This document shows positions 1 to 7,678 of a stretch of DNA of 64,000 nucleotides, piece by piece; the stretch's first letter is position 1, and each line of letters opens with the position of its first letter. A model generated the notes under the pieces. That model did no database searches and was not told where the DNA came from. It was given only the letters and a program-made list of their open reading frames with translations. This stretch comes from a virus. A program made the position numbers and the translations under genes. The DNA lies in IMG/VR virus record IMGVR_UViG_3300046665_000548, positions 543,745 through 607,744 of that record. The stretch is one strand, 5' to 3'.

Positions 1-19
1 TCGAGAAGGAGAGTTGGTC

Positions 20-205
20 ATGGAACACCATTATTCCACCAAACACGCCACCATCATCAATGCACAAGAGAACCATTCGGTTCAGAACAACGCAAATGAG
101 AGAATTAGCTTCCAGATCAGTCTTTATGAGCCATTTGCGGATTGTGTGAAGAAATATCGAGAAGGAACGTTCTACAATAACCAGAGCATTGTTTCGCCCG
201 TATAA
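20..205 (+). CDS. Small hypothetical protein (61 aa)
   Basis: Short polar protein with no motif I recognise. The ATG at 20 is chosen over an upstream TTG because a strong AAGGAGAG ribosome-binding site lies at 7-13, seven bases before it. It is followed by a TATAAATA late-type promoter at 201-208, which overlaps its last codons, so the next gene probably has its own transcript. Function unknown. Confidence 0.6.
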   Translation: MEHHYSTKHATIINAQENHSVQNNANERISFQISLYEPFADCVKKYREGTFYNNQSIVSPV

Positions 206-208
206 ATA
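201..208 (+). promoter_or_regulatory. T4-type late promoter element TATAAATA
   Basis: A perfect match to the T4 late promoter core TATAAATA. T4 late transcripts start about 10-12 bases downstream, which would place the RNA start near 219 and favours the ATG at 239 for the next gene. Assignment is by analogy; the phage's sigma factor is not in this window. Confidence 0.55.
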
Positions 209-238
209 CTCCGTATTATGCAATCTGGTGATCTCCGA

Positions 239-514
239 ATGACTGACAAGACCGAAGATGCTTTGAGAAAGATTGACCCGATCAATCGGCTTCTCGAAAG
301 CCGCTTTGGACTTCGTGTCGATGGTGGATCGGTTGAGCATCTACTTGACGTTCTTCATCTTTATGATGGGAAGCGTGATGTGTTGATCAAAACCCTAGGC
401 GAAGCTCAGGCTATTAAAACGTCCGAGTATGCCAAGGCAGTTCTGATCAGTGAAGCTGTTCGGATGATGATTCGAGAAATTGCACCAAAGCGATTGCAGA
501 AAAGAAAGCGATAA
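239..514 (+). CDS. Hypothetical protein (91 aa)
   Basis: Unrecognised small, mostly helical-looking protein with a basic C-terminus (KRLQKRKR). The ATG at 218 is also in frame but lies where the late transcript is expected to start, so the ATG at 239 is preferred, although no clear ribosome-binding site is visible. It sits 11 bases before the 339-residue gene in a likely late transcript. Confidence 0.6.
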   Translation: MTDKTEDALRKIDPINRLLESRFGLRVDGGSVEHLLDVLHLYDGKRDVLIKTLGEAQAIKTSEYAKAVLISEAVRMMIREIAPKRLQKRKR

Positions 515-525
515 GGGAGTTTTTT

Positions 526-1545
526 ATGAGCAAGAAGCAAAAGTTGGCCGAGACTCGCCGTCGCATTGCAGAACTTCAGACCAAGTTGGTATCACTGAAG
601 ACTGCAAAGCCCGTGACGGAGAAGGAGGCTCGTTTCAATACGGGTCTAGCACGCCTCATCGAGAGCGAGCTTGACAAGGCAGGCGTGGTCATGGCGGCCC
701 AGTCCATCGTGGACAAGCTGACCAAGATGATTGAAGACACTGCCAAGGTCTATGGTGACGAGGTTGTTCCGATGATGGATTCCATCAAGGACACTTTCGG
801 TCCCGACATGGCGGAAAATTTCCGCAACGCTGCCCAGAACCAGTTGAATGCCGCTACCACGGCTCTCACCCAGGTTAAGGATGCTATCGGAGCAGAGGTA
901 TCGAAGCTCGAAGGCGTAATCAATGGCGGCGGTTCGAACGACATGGGAATGGCTGACGACCTCAGCGATATGGCTCCTCCGGCTGGCGCTCCTGCGATGC
1001 CTGATCCGGCTGCTGCTGCTATTCCTCCGGCTCCTACTGATGGGGTTGGCGGCGACATGAGCACCGATCCTACTCACGGCGATGCCCCGCTCGGTGATAC
1101 CGGCGAAATTCCGATGGACCCAGGTCTTGACGGAATGGACGATGGCAGCGCCGCTGGCCGCGCCAAGAAGGAAAGTGCAAAGCCGAAGGGCAAGCCTGTC
1201 CGTGAAGGTGAATTCGTTCTCGGCAAGAAGGGTGTAAATCCTTTTGCAAAGAAGGATGATGCCAAGAAGGACGATAAGAAGAAAGATGACGCTAAGAAGG
1301 ACGATAAGGCTTCTGGCGACAAGAAAGAGAAGGAAAAGGATGCCAAGAATGAGAGCGCTCGTTCGAAGGCTACCAAGGCTCTTTCCGAATCTTCCAACCC
1401 AGATCAGATGATTCTGAACGCTTTCAAGAAGGCGCTTCGTGAAGGTCATTCTCCGGTTCGCGCCGCTCGTGCCATTTCCAAAGTCTTCGAAGTCGATTTC
1501 GCAGATGTTGTTGAAATCGTTCGAGAGAGCAGCCTGGGAAAATAA
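526..1545 (+). CDS. Acidic/Lys-rich hypothetical protein (339 aa)
   Basis: Preceded by a GGGAG ribosome-binding site. The N-terminal ~40 residues look coiled-coil; residues ~45-130 are alpha-helical in character; ~140-205 are a Pro/Ala/Gly/Asp-rich linker; ~240-270 form a run of short Lys-Lys-Asp-Asp repeats; and the last ~45 residues are a folded-looking helical segment with a DP-x-QMI start. The modular low-complexity layout with helical ends would fit a scaffold or internal virion protein, but this is inference; no family was recognised. It lies under the late-type promoter at 201 with neighbours of similar style. Confidence 0.65.
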   Translation: MSKKQKLAETRRRIAELQTKLVSLKTAKPVTEKEARFNTGLARLIESELDKAGVVMAAQSIVDKLTKMIEDTAKVYGDEVVPMMDSIKDTFGPDMAENFRNAAQNQLNAATTALTQVKDAIGAEVSKLEGVINGGGSNDMGMADDLSDMAPPAGAPAMPDPAAAAIPPAPTDGVGGDMSTDPTHGDAPLGDTGEIPMDPGLDGMDDGSAAGRAKKESAKPKGKPVREGEFVLGKKGVNPFAKKDDAKKDDKKKDDAKKDDKASGDKKEKEKDAKNESARSKATKALSESSNPDQMILNAFKKALREGHSPVRAARAISKVFEVDFADVVEIVRESSLGK

Positions 1546-1574
1546 AGGCCCGCCGCGATCAACGCGGAGCGAAG

Positions 1575-2036
1575 GTGGGCTCTAACACGCAACTCAACAT
1601 CCCTGGTACGGCGAAAGTCGGCCAGGGTGTACAAGCTCGGCGTGCCGCAGATAAACCTCTTCGCTCGAAAGAGCCACAAAAGGGCTCCGATGGTCTCCCC
1701 TTGTTCGGAGATCGTCATAAGCAAAAGGAAATGCTTCTTGATAAGCAGCTTGATGAAGCTGGAATCGTGAAACCAATTGCGCCGGTTAAGCCAACTCCCC
1801 CGGCCAATCCTTCACAGACATCTGCTCAACAGCCAGCAAATCAGGCCGACGAGCAGAAGGCACAGTCGATCACTCAGCGCATTCGCAGTCAGAACCCAGC
1901 GGGTGTTCAAGTTGATCAGATTCCAAATCTCGTTCAACAAAGTGCAAACGCGATTGGTGTCCCAACGCAAGACGTTCCAATGATGGTTGATTTGGTTAAA
2001 AAGGCGCTCGGCGTCGGTCAGCCTCAACAGAAGTAA
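1575..2036 (+). CDS. Pro/Gln-rich hypothetical protein (153 aa)
   Basis: The GTG start at 1575 is chosen because GGAG lies a few bases upstream and no in-frame ATG gives a better site. The N-terminal half is basic and disordered, with a Pro/Gln-rich middle (~70-100), and the C-terminal ~55 residues look helical. It lies between two other linker-rich proteins and ends 8 bases before the next gene. Possibly a virion-associated protein; no homology recognised. Confidence 0.6.
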   Translation: MGSNTQLNIPGTAKVGQGVQARRAADKPLRSKEPQKGSDGLPLFGDRHKQKEMLLDKQLDEAGIVKPIAPVKPTPPANPSQTSAQQPANQADEQKAQSITQRIRSQNPAGVQVDQIPNLVQQSANAIGVPTQDVPMMVDLVKKALGVGQPQQK

Positions 2037-2044
2037 GGTGTAGG

Positions 2045-2464
2045 ATGATTCTTCTTGAACTCTTTGACGCGAACGATCCGCAATTGGATGATGGCCAGGA
2101 CCTTCGGAAGGACCTGAAGAACGATGCCATCGATATCCTTATGCCGTTCGCGGCCCATGGGGTCCCATTCGTGACAGTTCAGAACGTCATCGATAAACTC
2201 GGTGAAGCAAAGTCTGGTCTTGTCATTGATCGTGCTCTTGTCATGGACATCCTAAATCCAGAAGAAGTAAAGATCGTCAAAAAGATCGAGGGTGATAAAA
2301 TCTGGCTTACTATTCCGGAGCCAGTTGATGGCCAGCGTGAGGTAACTCAACAGAAGCAGGAACAAGACAAGCAGAAGACCATCAACATGGCTCAACAGCA
2401 GGCAAAGAAACAAGTCGCCGCTCCTCCTGCTCCAGCGCCAGCCGCACCACCTCCGCCACAATAA
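2045..2464 (+). CDS. Hypothetical protein with Gln/Pro-rich tail (139 aa)
   Basis: Residues ~10-95 look like a compact alpha/beta domain, possibly winged-helix-like because helices are followed by a 'KIEGDKIWLTI' strand pair. The rest is a Gln- then Pro/Ala-rich tail ending in PPPPQ. Last gene before the terminator at 2500-2530. Function unknown. Confidence 0.6.
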   Translation: MILLELFDANDPQLDDGQDLRKDLKNDAIDILMPFAAHGVPFVTVQNVIDKLGEAKSGLVIDRALVMDILNPEEVKIVKKIEGDKIWLTIPEPVDGQREVTQQKQEQDKQKTINMAQQQAKKQVAAPPAPAPAAPPPPQ

Positions 2465-2499
2465 GATTTAGACTCTATACTGACCCCTAGTTTAAGATG

Positions 2500-2530
2500 A
2501 AGGAGAGACCCAATGTCTCTCCTTTTTATT
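2500..2530 (+). terminator. Rho-independent terminator
   Basis: A ten-base inverted repeat (AAGGAGAGAC / GTCTCTCCTT) with a five-base loop is followed directly by a T-rich run. It ends the transcript of the first five genes. Confidence 0.8.
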
Positions 2531-2556
2531 TTGTGACATTTGAACAGTGAATATTG

Positions 2557-3231
2557 ATGGTTATTAAAGAACGTTTCGAATACGCAAAGCTTTCTCGCGA
2601 CACCCAAGAAGATGGGACGAGATTCTATAACTGTCCCATCACGGGTCTTGCGCTGCCTAGTGTCACCACTGTTCTGTCAAAGACGGCAGACAAGACGGCA
2701 TTGATCCTGTGGGAACAGGCCGTTGGTAAGAAGCGTGCTGATAGGGCTAGAGAAGAGGGAACTGCTCTCGGCACTTTGATGCATACCCATGTCGAAAACT
2801 ACGTCATGGGGATCGAGCGCCCGAAAGGCAATCATCTGATGCGGTTACAAGCCGCACGCATGGCAGATCAGATCATCGCCAAGGCACTGCCAAAAGTTGA
2901 CGAGGTATGGGGACAAGAGGTCGCCATGTATTTCCCCGGACTATACGCCGGGACAACGGACCTTGTTGGTGTCTACGAGGGTGAAGAAGCCATCATGGAC
3001 CACAAGACGGCCAAGAAGATGCGCACACGCGATATGATCGATGACTACATGGATCAGATGGCCGCTTATGCCATCGCGCATGATGAGGTCTACGGGACCA
3101 ACATCAAGAAGGGCGTCGTGTTCATGGTCAGTCGTGACCTCGAATTTAAAGAATTCATTCTCAAAGGCCAGGAATTTGAGGACCACAAGGGTTCTTTCCT
3201 CCGCCGCCTTGAAACATTTATGGGATCATAA
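2557..3231 (+). CDS. MGME1/RecB-like PD-(D/E)XK exonuclease
   Basis: 224 residues matching the Cas4/RecB-like nuclease family seen in mitochondrial MGME1 and many T4-like phages. The N-terminus has the 'LPSVTTVLS' segment; residues ~70-85 carry the helix with the conserved His (GTLMHTHVE); the active site is visible as an acidic residue in 'GTTDLVGV' (~D131) followed by 'IMDHKTAKK' (D~141, K~143), the D-x-K core. Such enzymes act on DNA ends during replication, recombination or host DNA degradation. The ATG at 2557 follows an in-frame TTG and lacks a clear ribosome-binding site. Overlaps a tiny downstream ORF by TAATG. Confidence 0.85.
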   Translation: MVIKERFEYAKLSRDTQEDGTRFYNCPITGLALPSVTTVLSKTADKTALILWEQAVGKKRADRAREEGTALGTLMHTHVENYVMGIERPKGNHLMRLQAARMADQIIAKALPKVDEVWGQEVAMYFPGLYAGTTDLVGVYEGEEAIMDHKTAKKMRTRDMIDDYMDQMAAYAIAHDEVYGTNIKKGVVFMVSRDLEFKEFILKGQEFEDHKGSFLRRLETFMGS

Positions 3232-3314
3232 TGATATTTTCAAATCGCTGCACTCTTATGCTCTTCGGCGTAATCGTTTTCGGTATCGCGCTCGGAATTT
3301 TTCATCGTCTTTAA
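3231..3314 (+). CDS. Possible tiny membrane peptide (27 aa)
   Basis: Starts in a TAATG overlap with the exonuclease stop and encodes one hydrophobic stretch (LMLFGVIVFGIALGIF) ending in HRL. Translational coupling makes it plausible, but at 27 residues it could be chance. Confidence 0.3.
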   Translation: MIFSNRCTLMLFGVIVFGIALGIFHRL

Positions 3315-3338
3315 ATCGTTTCCGGCTCCAAAAAACGC

Positions 3339-3366
3339 TTGACGATCTCTCTATCTGTGGTAATCT
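3339..3366 (+). promoter_or_regulatory. Early-type sigma-70-like promoter
   Basis: TTGACG at 3339, a 16-base spacer ending in GTGG, and TAATCT at 3361. It belongs to the repeated promoter family of this window and lies 45 bases upstream of the 251-residue gene. Confidence 0.55.
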
Positions 3367-3410
3367 GAGTACATCAGAGAGATTGATTCGCCCCCAACAC
3401 GGAGCCCTCC

Positions 3411-4166
3411 ATGTTCGCCACTGCTCAGACCCTCAAGTCCCCGAAGGCCAGCGCGAAGAAGAGCGACAAGGCCGAGATCGAAATCACCAATTTCGGCCTG
3501 ACGGCGGCCCTCAAGTACACCATCCAGACGCTGGAAACCGTCTATGCGACCATGGACACCCAGGTCAAGTCGCAGATGACCGATCTCTTCGTCAAGCAGG
3601 GCTGCGCCAAGCAGGCCAAGCCGGAGAGCTTCAAGGGCTTCGAAAATCTGGCCCGCAAGGACGCGAACGGCAAGTCCGTGACGCTCGCCGCCTCTGGTTC
3701 CTGCGAGTTCCGCAAGCGTTCGACCGCCTCGGCACTTTCGGATGAAGAGGTCGCCATTCTGGAAGCGAACGAAATCACCTACGGCACCGACACCAAGGTG
3801 GCCGAGACCTTCGTGATCAACCCGGAATACGCCAACGATCAGGAAATGCTGGCGAAGGTCGAAAAGGCCCTCAAGGGCATCAAGGGCCTCCCGCAGGATT
3901 TCATCATGAAGCAGGAAGGCGTGTCCAAGCGCGTTGTGACCGACGAGACCGTTGCGCAGGTCTTCAAGAAGCCGGTCGCCGTTGCTGAGAAGCTGCTCCC
4001 ACTGATCAGCACTCTCGCGATCAAGCCGACCGTCGCCACCGACGATATCAACGCAGTGTGGCCCTTCGTTCAGCCGCTGCTCGGTATCGTCACTCAGGAG
4101 CAGGTTCGCGAGTTCCAGGCCAAGAAGGACTCGAAGCGCGGTAGCTTCAAGAAGGCAGCCGCCTAA
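3411..4166 (+). CDS. Hypothetical early-type protein (251 aa)
   Basis: Good GGAG ribosome-binding site six bases before the ATG. GC-rich codon use compared with the late genes nearby, consistent with strong early expression from its own promoter. N-terminal ~20 residues are Lys/Ala-rich and probably disordered; the remainder alternates helices and short strands, ending in a basic tail (KRGSFKKAAA). No motif recognised. A strong hairpin follows the stop. Confidence 0.7.
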   Translation: MFATAQTLKSPKASAKKSDKAEIEITNFGLTAALKYTIQTLETVYATMDTQVKSQMTDLFVKQGCAKQAKPESFKGFENLARKDANGKSVTLAASGSCEFRKRSTASALSDEEVAILEANEITYGTDTKVAETFVINPEYANDQEMLAKVEKALKGIKGLPQDFIMKQEGVSKRVVTDETVAQVFKKPVAVAEKLLPLISTLAIKPTVATDDINAVWPFVQPLLGIVTQEQVREFQAKKDSKRGSFKKAAA

Positions 4167-4180
4167 AATCCCAAAAATAG

Positions 4181-4204
4181 CTCCCCACCGCTGCCGGTGG
4201 GGAG
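4181..4204 (+). terminator. Hairpin after the 251-aa gene
   Basis: Perfect ten-base stem CTCCCCACCG/CGGTGGGGAG with a four-base loop, 14 bases after the stop codon. No T-run follows, so it may be a factor-dependent or imperfect terminator. Confidence 0.55.
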
Positions 4205-4236
4205 TAAACTGCGTACTGCGGGTTATCCTGACGCGA

Positions 4237-4265
4237 CTCCGAGGGCATATATTGTGCCCTCGGAG
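4237..4265 (+). promoter_or_regulatory. Leader hairpin upstream of the outer-membrane protein gene
   Basis: An 11-base perfect inverted repeat (CTCCGAGGGCA / TGCCCTCGGAG) around a seven-base AT-rich loop, 36 bases before the ATG at 4302. No T-run follows. Could be a transcript-stabilising or regulatory leader structure. Confidence 0.45.
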
Positions 4266-4301
4266 GCGTGCCATGGGGACCGTCACAAAAATGGAGTTAC
4301 C

Positions 4302-5114
4302 ATGAAATATCTTCGATACTTGGGGGCGATTGCTGCTGTTGCCCTTCTTTCCTACGGTTCGGCATCGGCGGCCGATCTCGCATACCGAAAGGCACCACCC
4401 GTCGTCACCTACCCGGAGGCGCAAGCTTTGTTCGGCGGTCTGACCATCGGCATCAATGGCGGTTACGGCTGGAACAAGGTCGATACCACGAATCAGTCGA
4501 TCAACACCACGGGAGGTCTGGTTGGCCTACCCAACGGGACTTTCCCCGCAACCACATTTACTGGTGCCAACTCGACTGGCAACATGGATGGTGCATTCTT
4601 CGGTGGTCAGGTCGGATACGCGTGGCAGCAAGGCAACGTCGTCTTCGGGATCGAAACCGATTTTCAGTGGGCTGATTTCAAGACCAGCAATCAGTTCAGC
4701 GGATCGTTGCTTGGCCCTGTCTACAATACGTCGAGCAAAATCGACGCATTCGGTACGTCACGGTTGAAGCTCGGTTACGCGATGGGCAGTTTCATGCCTT
4801 ATGTCACGGGCGGCGTGGCCTATGCGAACATTCGTTCTGATCTGAACGTGCAGCCGGGCGCACTCGGAGCACCGGTCGGCGCGGCCTTCAATCAGTCCAA
4901 TGAAAGCTGGCAGGTCGGTTACGTGGTTGGCGGCGGTATTCAGTACGCTGTCACTCAGAATTGGCTGCTCGGCGTCGAGTACAAGCACATGGAGTTCGCG
5001 TCCCGCACGTACAATTTCAATTTCAATGCGGCGGGTGCTGCCCGAGCAGACGCGGGCGTCAAGTCTGACCTTGTGAGCCTGACCTTGAACTACAAACTGC
5101 CAGTAGGTTTCTAA
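4302..5114 (+). CDS. Outer-membrane beta-barrel protein (Omp25/Omp31-like)
   Basis: 270 residues. A signal peptide is visible: MKYLRY, hydrophobic core, and a cleavage site after SASA ahead of ADLAYRK, the mature N-terminus typical of Rhizobiales porin-family surface proteins. The mature part alternates amphipathic strands with Gly/aromatic residues and ends in an aromatic-terminated strand (YKLPVGF), the barrel assembly signal. Start chosen for GGAG at 4292 and the signal peptide. Known bacterial relatives are surface antigens; a phage copy might alter receptor access or exclude other phages, as proposed for lambda Lom, but this is inference. A strong terminator follows. GC-rich and probably acquired from a host. 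Confidence 0.8.
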   Translation: MKYLRYLGAIAAVALLSYGSASAADLAYRKAPPVVTYPEAQALFGGLTIGINGGYGWNKVDTTNQSINTTGGLVGLPNGTFPATTFTGANSTGNMDGAFFGGQVGYAWQQGNVVFGIETDFQWADFKTSNQFSGSLLGPVYNTSSKIDAFGTSRLKLGYAMGSFMPYVTGGVAYANIRSDLNVQPGALGAPVGAAFNQSNESWQVGYVVGGGIQYAVTQNWLLGVEYKHMEFASRTYNFNFNAAGAARADAGVKSDLVSLTLNYKLPVGF

Positions 5115-5130
5115 CCTCCCAGCACAGCAG

Positions 5131-5164
5131 AAAGGGGCGGTCTTCTGGCCGCCTCTTTTTTTTT
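5131..5164 (+). terminator. Rho-independent terminator
   Basis: Stem AAAGGGGCGG / CCGCCTCTTT with an eight-base loop and a run of T. Ends the outer-membrane protein transcript. Confidence 0.85.
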
Positions 5165-5174
5165 GGACACATAA

Positions 5175-5342
5175 ATGAACATTCGTGAAAAATTTGCCCG
5201 TGCTATCTATGACCGCCGTTTCGGCGCAGGCACGTGGGATCGCCAAAAGCAAGCGATCAAAAACTGGCCAAGCCTTTCTGCTCAGGACGCGCTGAAAGAT
5301 GCCGATGCCGTTTTAGCCGCCCTCGATTGGCGAGACCTCTGA
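5175..5342 (+). CDS. Small hypothetical protein (55 aa)
   Basis: Lies between the terminator and the ligase gene and reads MNIREKFARAIYDRR..., ending in LAALDWRDL. Balanced composition and amphipathic helices suggest a real product, but no ribosome-binding site is obvious before the ATG. Confidence 0.45.
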   Translation: MNIREKFARAIYDRRFGAGTWDRQKQAIKNWPSLSAQDALKDADAVLAALDWRDL

Positions 5343-5347
5343 TTGGC

Positions 5348-5375
5348 TTGACAAGCATGCGATTCGTGGTAGATT
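5348..5375 (+). promoter_or_regulatory. Early-type promoter, probably giving a leaderless mRNA
   Basis: TTGACA, 16-base spacer ending CGTGG, TAGATT at 5370-5375. Only six bases separate the -10 element from the ligase ATG at 5382, so the transcript should begin at or next to the start codon. Confidence 0.6.
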
Positions 5376-5381
5376 TAGTCC

Positions 5382-6146
5382 ATGCGATATGATTCATTTG
5401 CCTACCTTTGGCCACCCCGTCCGGATCAGCCGATCCCGCAGACGCTGTTGCCGTATTACGAAAACAGCCTGGGCTACGTTGCTCAAGCGAAGAAGAACGG
5501 CACCTGCAACATCATCGCGGTAAAGCCCTCATTGTGGCGCGCGGATAACAATGCGGACGACTGGATGGTCTGCATGAGCCGCCACAAGGAAGATCACAAG
5601 CTCTGGACGCCAACGGCGGCGTCGAGTGCAATCTTCAAGGGCCTCCCCGGCGAGGGCTGGTACGTATTCGTGGCAGAGCTTCTGCACAGTAAGCTCAAGG
5701 AAGGTCCCAAGGACACCAATTTCATCAACGACATTCTCGTTGCGGATGGCGATTACCTGATCGGTAAGACGTTCGGTGAGCGCCAGTATATGCTCTACGA
5801 TCTCTTCCTGGGCGAAGAGGCCGCCGATTATCTTTCTCTCGAAGAGACCAATTTGAAGGGTCGTGATCTACTCAATCGCAATAACGCGCTCCAGAATTTG
5901 CGTAAGGATGATATTTTTGTTGCGCCGACGCACTATGTGCTGGACGGCAATACGTGGCTCGCCAAGAACTTCGCCTCCGATTTCTCCAAGCTGTACAATT
6001 CGTTAGTCACTCCTGAGGACGAAGGTCTTGTCTTGAAGAACCCTGAGGCCAAGCTGTCGGCGTGCATTCGCGCCTCTTCGAACGCCGGTTGGCAGGTCAA
6101 GTGTCGCAGGCAAATCGGACAGGGCGGAAAGAACTATTCGTTCTAA
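5382..6146 (+). CDS. ATP-dependent RNA/DNA ligase-family nucleotidyltransferase
   Basis: 254 residues. Motif I of the covalent nucleotidyltransferase fold is seen as K37-K-N-G40 (K-x-x-G), which would carry the AMP. 'EDEGLVLKNP' (~222-231) matches motif IV (E-G-x-V-x-K), and 'WQVKCRR' (~244-250) matches motif V. The protein ends soon after motif V, so the OB domain of full DNA ligases is absent; this is nearer to compact RNA ligases. It would seal nicked RNA or DNA, perhaps repairing tRNA cut by host defence nucleases. No ribosome-binding site is present, in keeping with a leaderless mRNA. Confidence 0.75.
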   Translation: MRYDSFAYLWPPRPDQPIPQTLLPYYENSLGYVAQAKKNGTCNIIAVKPSLWRADNNADDWMVCMSRHKEDHKLWTPTAASSAIFKGLPGEGWYVFVAELLHSKLKEGPKDTNFINDILVADGDYLIGKTFGERQYMLYDLFLGEEAADYLSLEETNLKGRDLLNRNNALQNLRKDDIFVAPTHYVLDGNTWLAKNFASDFSKLYNSLVTPEDEGLVLKNPEAKLSACIRASSNAGWQVKCRRQIGQGGKNYSF

Positions 6147-6150
6147 ATAC
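6143..6150 (+). promoter_or_regulatory. Late-type promoter element CTAAATAC
   Basis: Overlaps the stop codon of the ligase gene and lies 18 bases before the next start. One base different from the T4 late core; same form (CTAAATAC) at 12620. Confidence 0.4.
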
Positions 6151-6167
6151 GGTTATGGGAGATTTGT

Positions 6168-6584
6168 ATGCAGCGTCTTGAAGAACTCCGTCACCGCATG
6201 CGCGTGAAGCAGGCTAGCAACGATCAACTCGCTGCTATTCTTGCCGTACTCGGTGGGGAATGGCATGGGGTGCATGATTCGGAAGCAATCCTTTCGCTGC
6301 TGCGAAGCAAGTTGCAATTCTCGAATCGTCCTGATCTCAACGACGTGCAGTCTGTCCCGGAGCTTGTTGCTCGCCTGGGGGTCAAGCTTGATCACATCGA
6401 CCCCGCTCTGCTCGAAGAGGCTCGTCTTGCCGACAAGGAATTCCATCGCAAGTTGGACGAGGATTTCCGCCGCGCATCGGAAGAGCATCGAAACACGCCA
6501 GAACATCAGCAGTTCTTGACCGAGGAACGCGCTCGCTTTGGTACCCAGTATGACGAATGGTTTCCAGGCCGAAAGGACTCATGA
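6168..6584 (+). CDS. Hypothetical protein (138 aa)
   Basis: Ribosome-binding site GGGAG seven bases upstream. A helical, charged protein. The middle (~15-60) has a 'HGVHDSEAILSLLRSKL' segment and the C-terminal third is rich in Glu/Arg coiled-coil-like sequence. Its stop overlaps the next start (ATGA at 6581), so the pair is translationally coupled. No function assigned. Confidence 0.65.
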   Translation: MQRLEELRHRMRVKQASNDQLAAILAVLGGEWHGVHDSEAILSLLRSKLQFSNRPDLNDVQSVPELVARLGVKLDHIDPALLEEARLADKEFHRKLDEDFRRASEEHRNTPEHQQFLTEERARFGTQYDEWFPGRKDS

Positions 6585-7678
6585 GGTTTTTTGAGGTAGC
6601 AAATCAGCAAAGAAACGTCATAGCTACAAAGCGATTTCGACAAGAAGCGGCTAAGTTCTGTCGCGGCTATCCCGGTCTAGATCGAGTTATCTCTGATTTC
6701 ATCATGCACCGGTCGGTGCAAAATTCAGCACCATGGAAGAAAGATGCGCCGTTCGCTGGCGGTGACAAGAACGTGCGCGGCTTATGGCATGTTCATTTTT
6801 ATCACGGGAAGGTCATCGGCATATACGATGTCACCCCGACTGAACTCCGACTGATTACCGTTTGCGAGCACAGTGAATTTGATACGCCAAAGGCTGTACA
6901 GACATTAGGCAAATATTACCGGTCCCTTACGGCGGATGATTTCTCTCCATATCAGGTCTCGACCGAGGCAGCCGCGCCGCAGCTTACTGCGGATGAGCGA
7001 TCCGAAATTTCGAATCTCATGTATGAGCTTGCCTCCGGTTCCGAGGAAGATCGCGCTATTCTGGTACAGGTTGCTAGTGGCAATAGCACCGGTTTCCTCC
7101 AATGGGCTCAGATGCTCATACAGGACGCTATGAGCCCCACACAGAAGGACGAAGCGGTTATGGCTGCCTTCGGTGGTCAGCCCGGCCTAGCCGCCTCAGC
7201 GGCCCGCGTATTGAAGGAATTGGGCCTTTCCGAGAGCGCGCAATTCGTGCGCCCGAACCAGCAAGAAACACATCGTGAGCATGAAGAGGTTCACTACCAG
7301 TTGAACCATCACCAAGCCGATCATCCAGAGTGGGTCAACGACCACCTGCACCAGCTAAAGGACAGAAAGGCTTTCTACAAAGCCGTCCGTAATGGCAAGG
7401 TCTATAACGTCTCTCCGAGCGCGGCTCGCGCCATCAACAACACGGGCGATCACCATATGGACGTTCGTAAGGATGGCCAAGCGCACAAGATGGCCCGCGT
7501 CCAAAAGCAATTCAACAGTCCCGGCACGCAAATCACTACGCCGATTGTCCTGCACAATAAGGCAACGGGAGAAAGGCATCTGCTGGCGGGTCATCATCGG
7601 TTGACGCACAACTCGCAAGTCCTGGGTAAAAATACCCAAGTGCTGCACTTGGAATACCCTTCGCGAGATACCCACTAG
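6581..7678 (+). CDS. Two-part hypothetical protein with a ParB-like C-terminal motif
   Basis: 365 residues; the start at 6581 is in an ATGA overlap with the preceding gene. Residues ~1-115 form one alpha/beta unit containing 'GLWHVHFYHGKVIGIYDV', a beta-hairpin pattern that recalls RelE-type folds (weak). A Gly/Ser and helical linker follows. The last ~90 residues include 'TPIVLHNKATGERHLLAGHHRLT', resembling the G-x-H-R segment of ParB/sulfiredoxin-fold domains (nucleotide binding). Could be a virion-injected multi-domain protein. Role unknown. Confidence 0.6.
   Translation: MRFFEVANQQRNVIATKRFRQEAAKFCRGYPGLDRVISDFIMHRSVQNSAPWKKDAPFAGGDKNVRGLWHVHFYHGKVIGIYDVTPTELRLITVCEHSEFDTPKAVQTLGKYYRSLTADDFSPYQVSTEAAAPQLTADERSEISNLMYELASGSEEDRAILVQVASGNSTGFLQWAQMLIQDAMSPTQKDEAVMAAFGGQPGLAASAARVLKELGLSESAQFVRPNQQETHREHEEVHYQLNHHQADHPEWVNDHLHQLKDRKAFYKAVRNGKVYNVSPSAARAINNTGDHHMDVRKDGQAHKMARVQKQFNSPGTQITTPIVLHNKATGERHLLAGHHRLTHNSQVLGKNTQVLHLEYPSRDTH

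Noticed and set aside
1236-1330. Lys-Lys-Asp-Asp coding repeat as a CRISPR-like or tandem DNA repeat
   Set aside because: It is in frame within the 339-residue gene with imperfect units and no spacers; it is a low-complexity protein segment.
646-1449. Long minus-strand open frame (267 residues)
   Set aside because: Lies opposite the 339-residue gene, whose frame has a ribosome-binding site and coherent composition; the minus product is Arg/Leu-rich as expected of a shadow frame.
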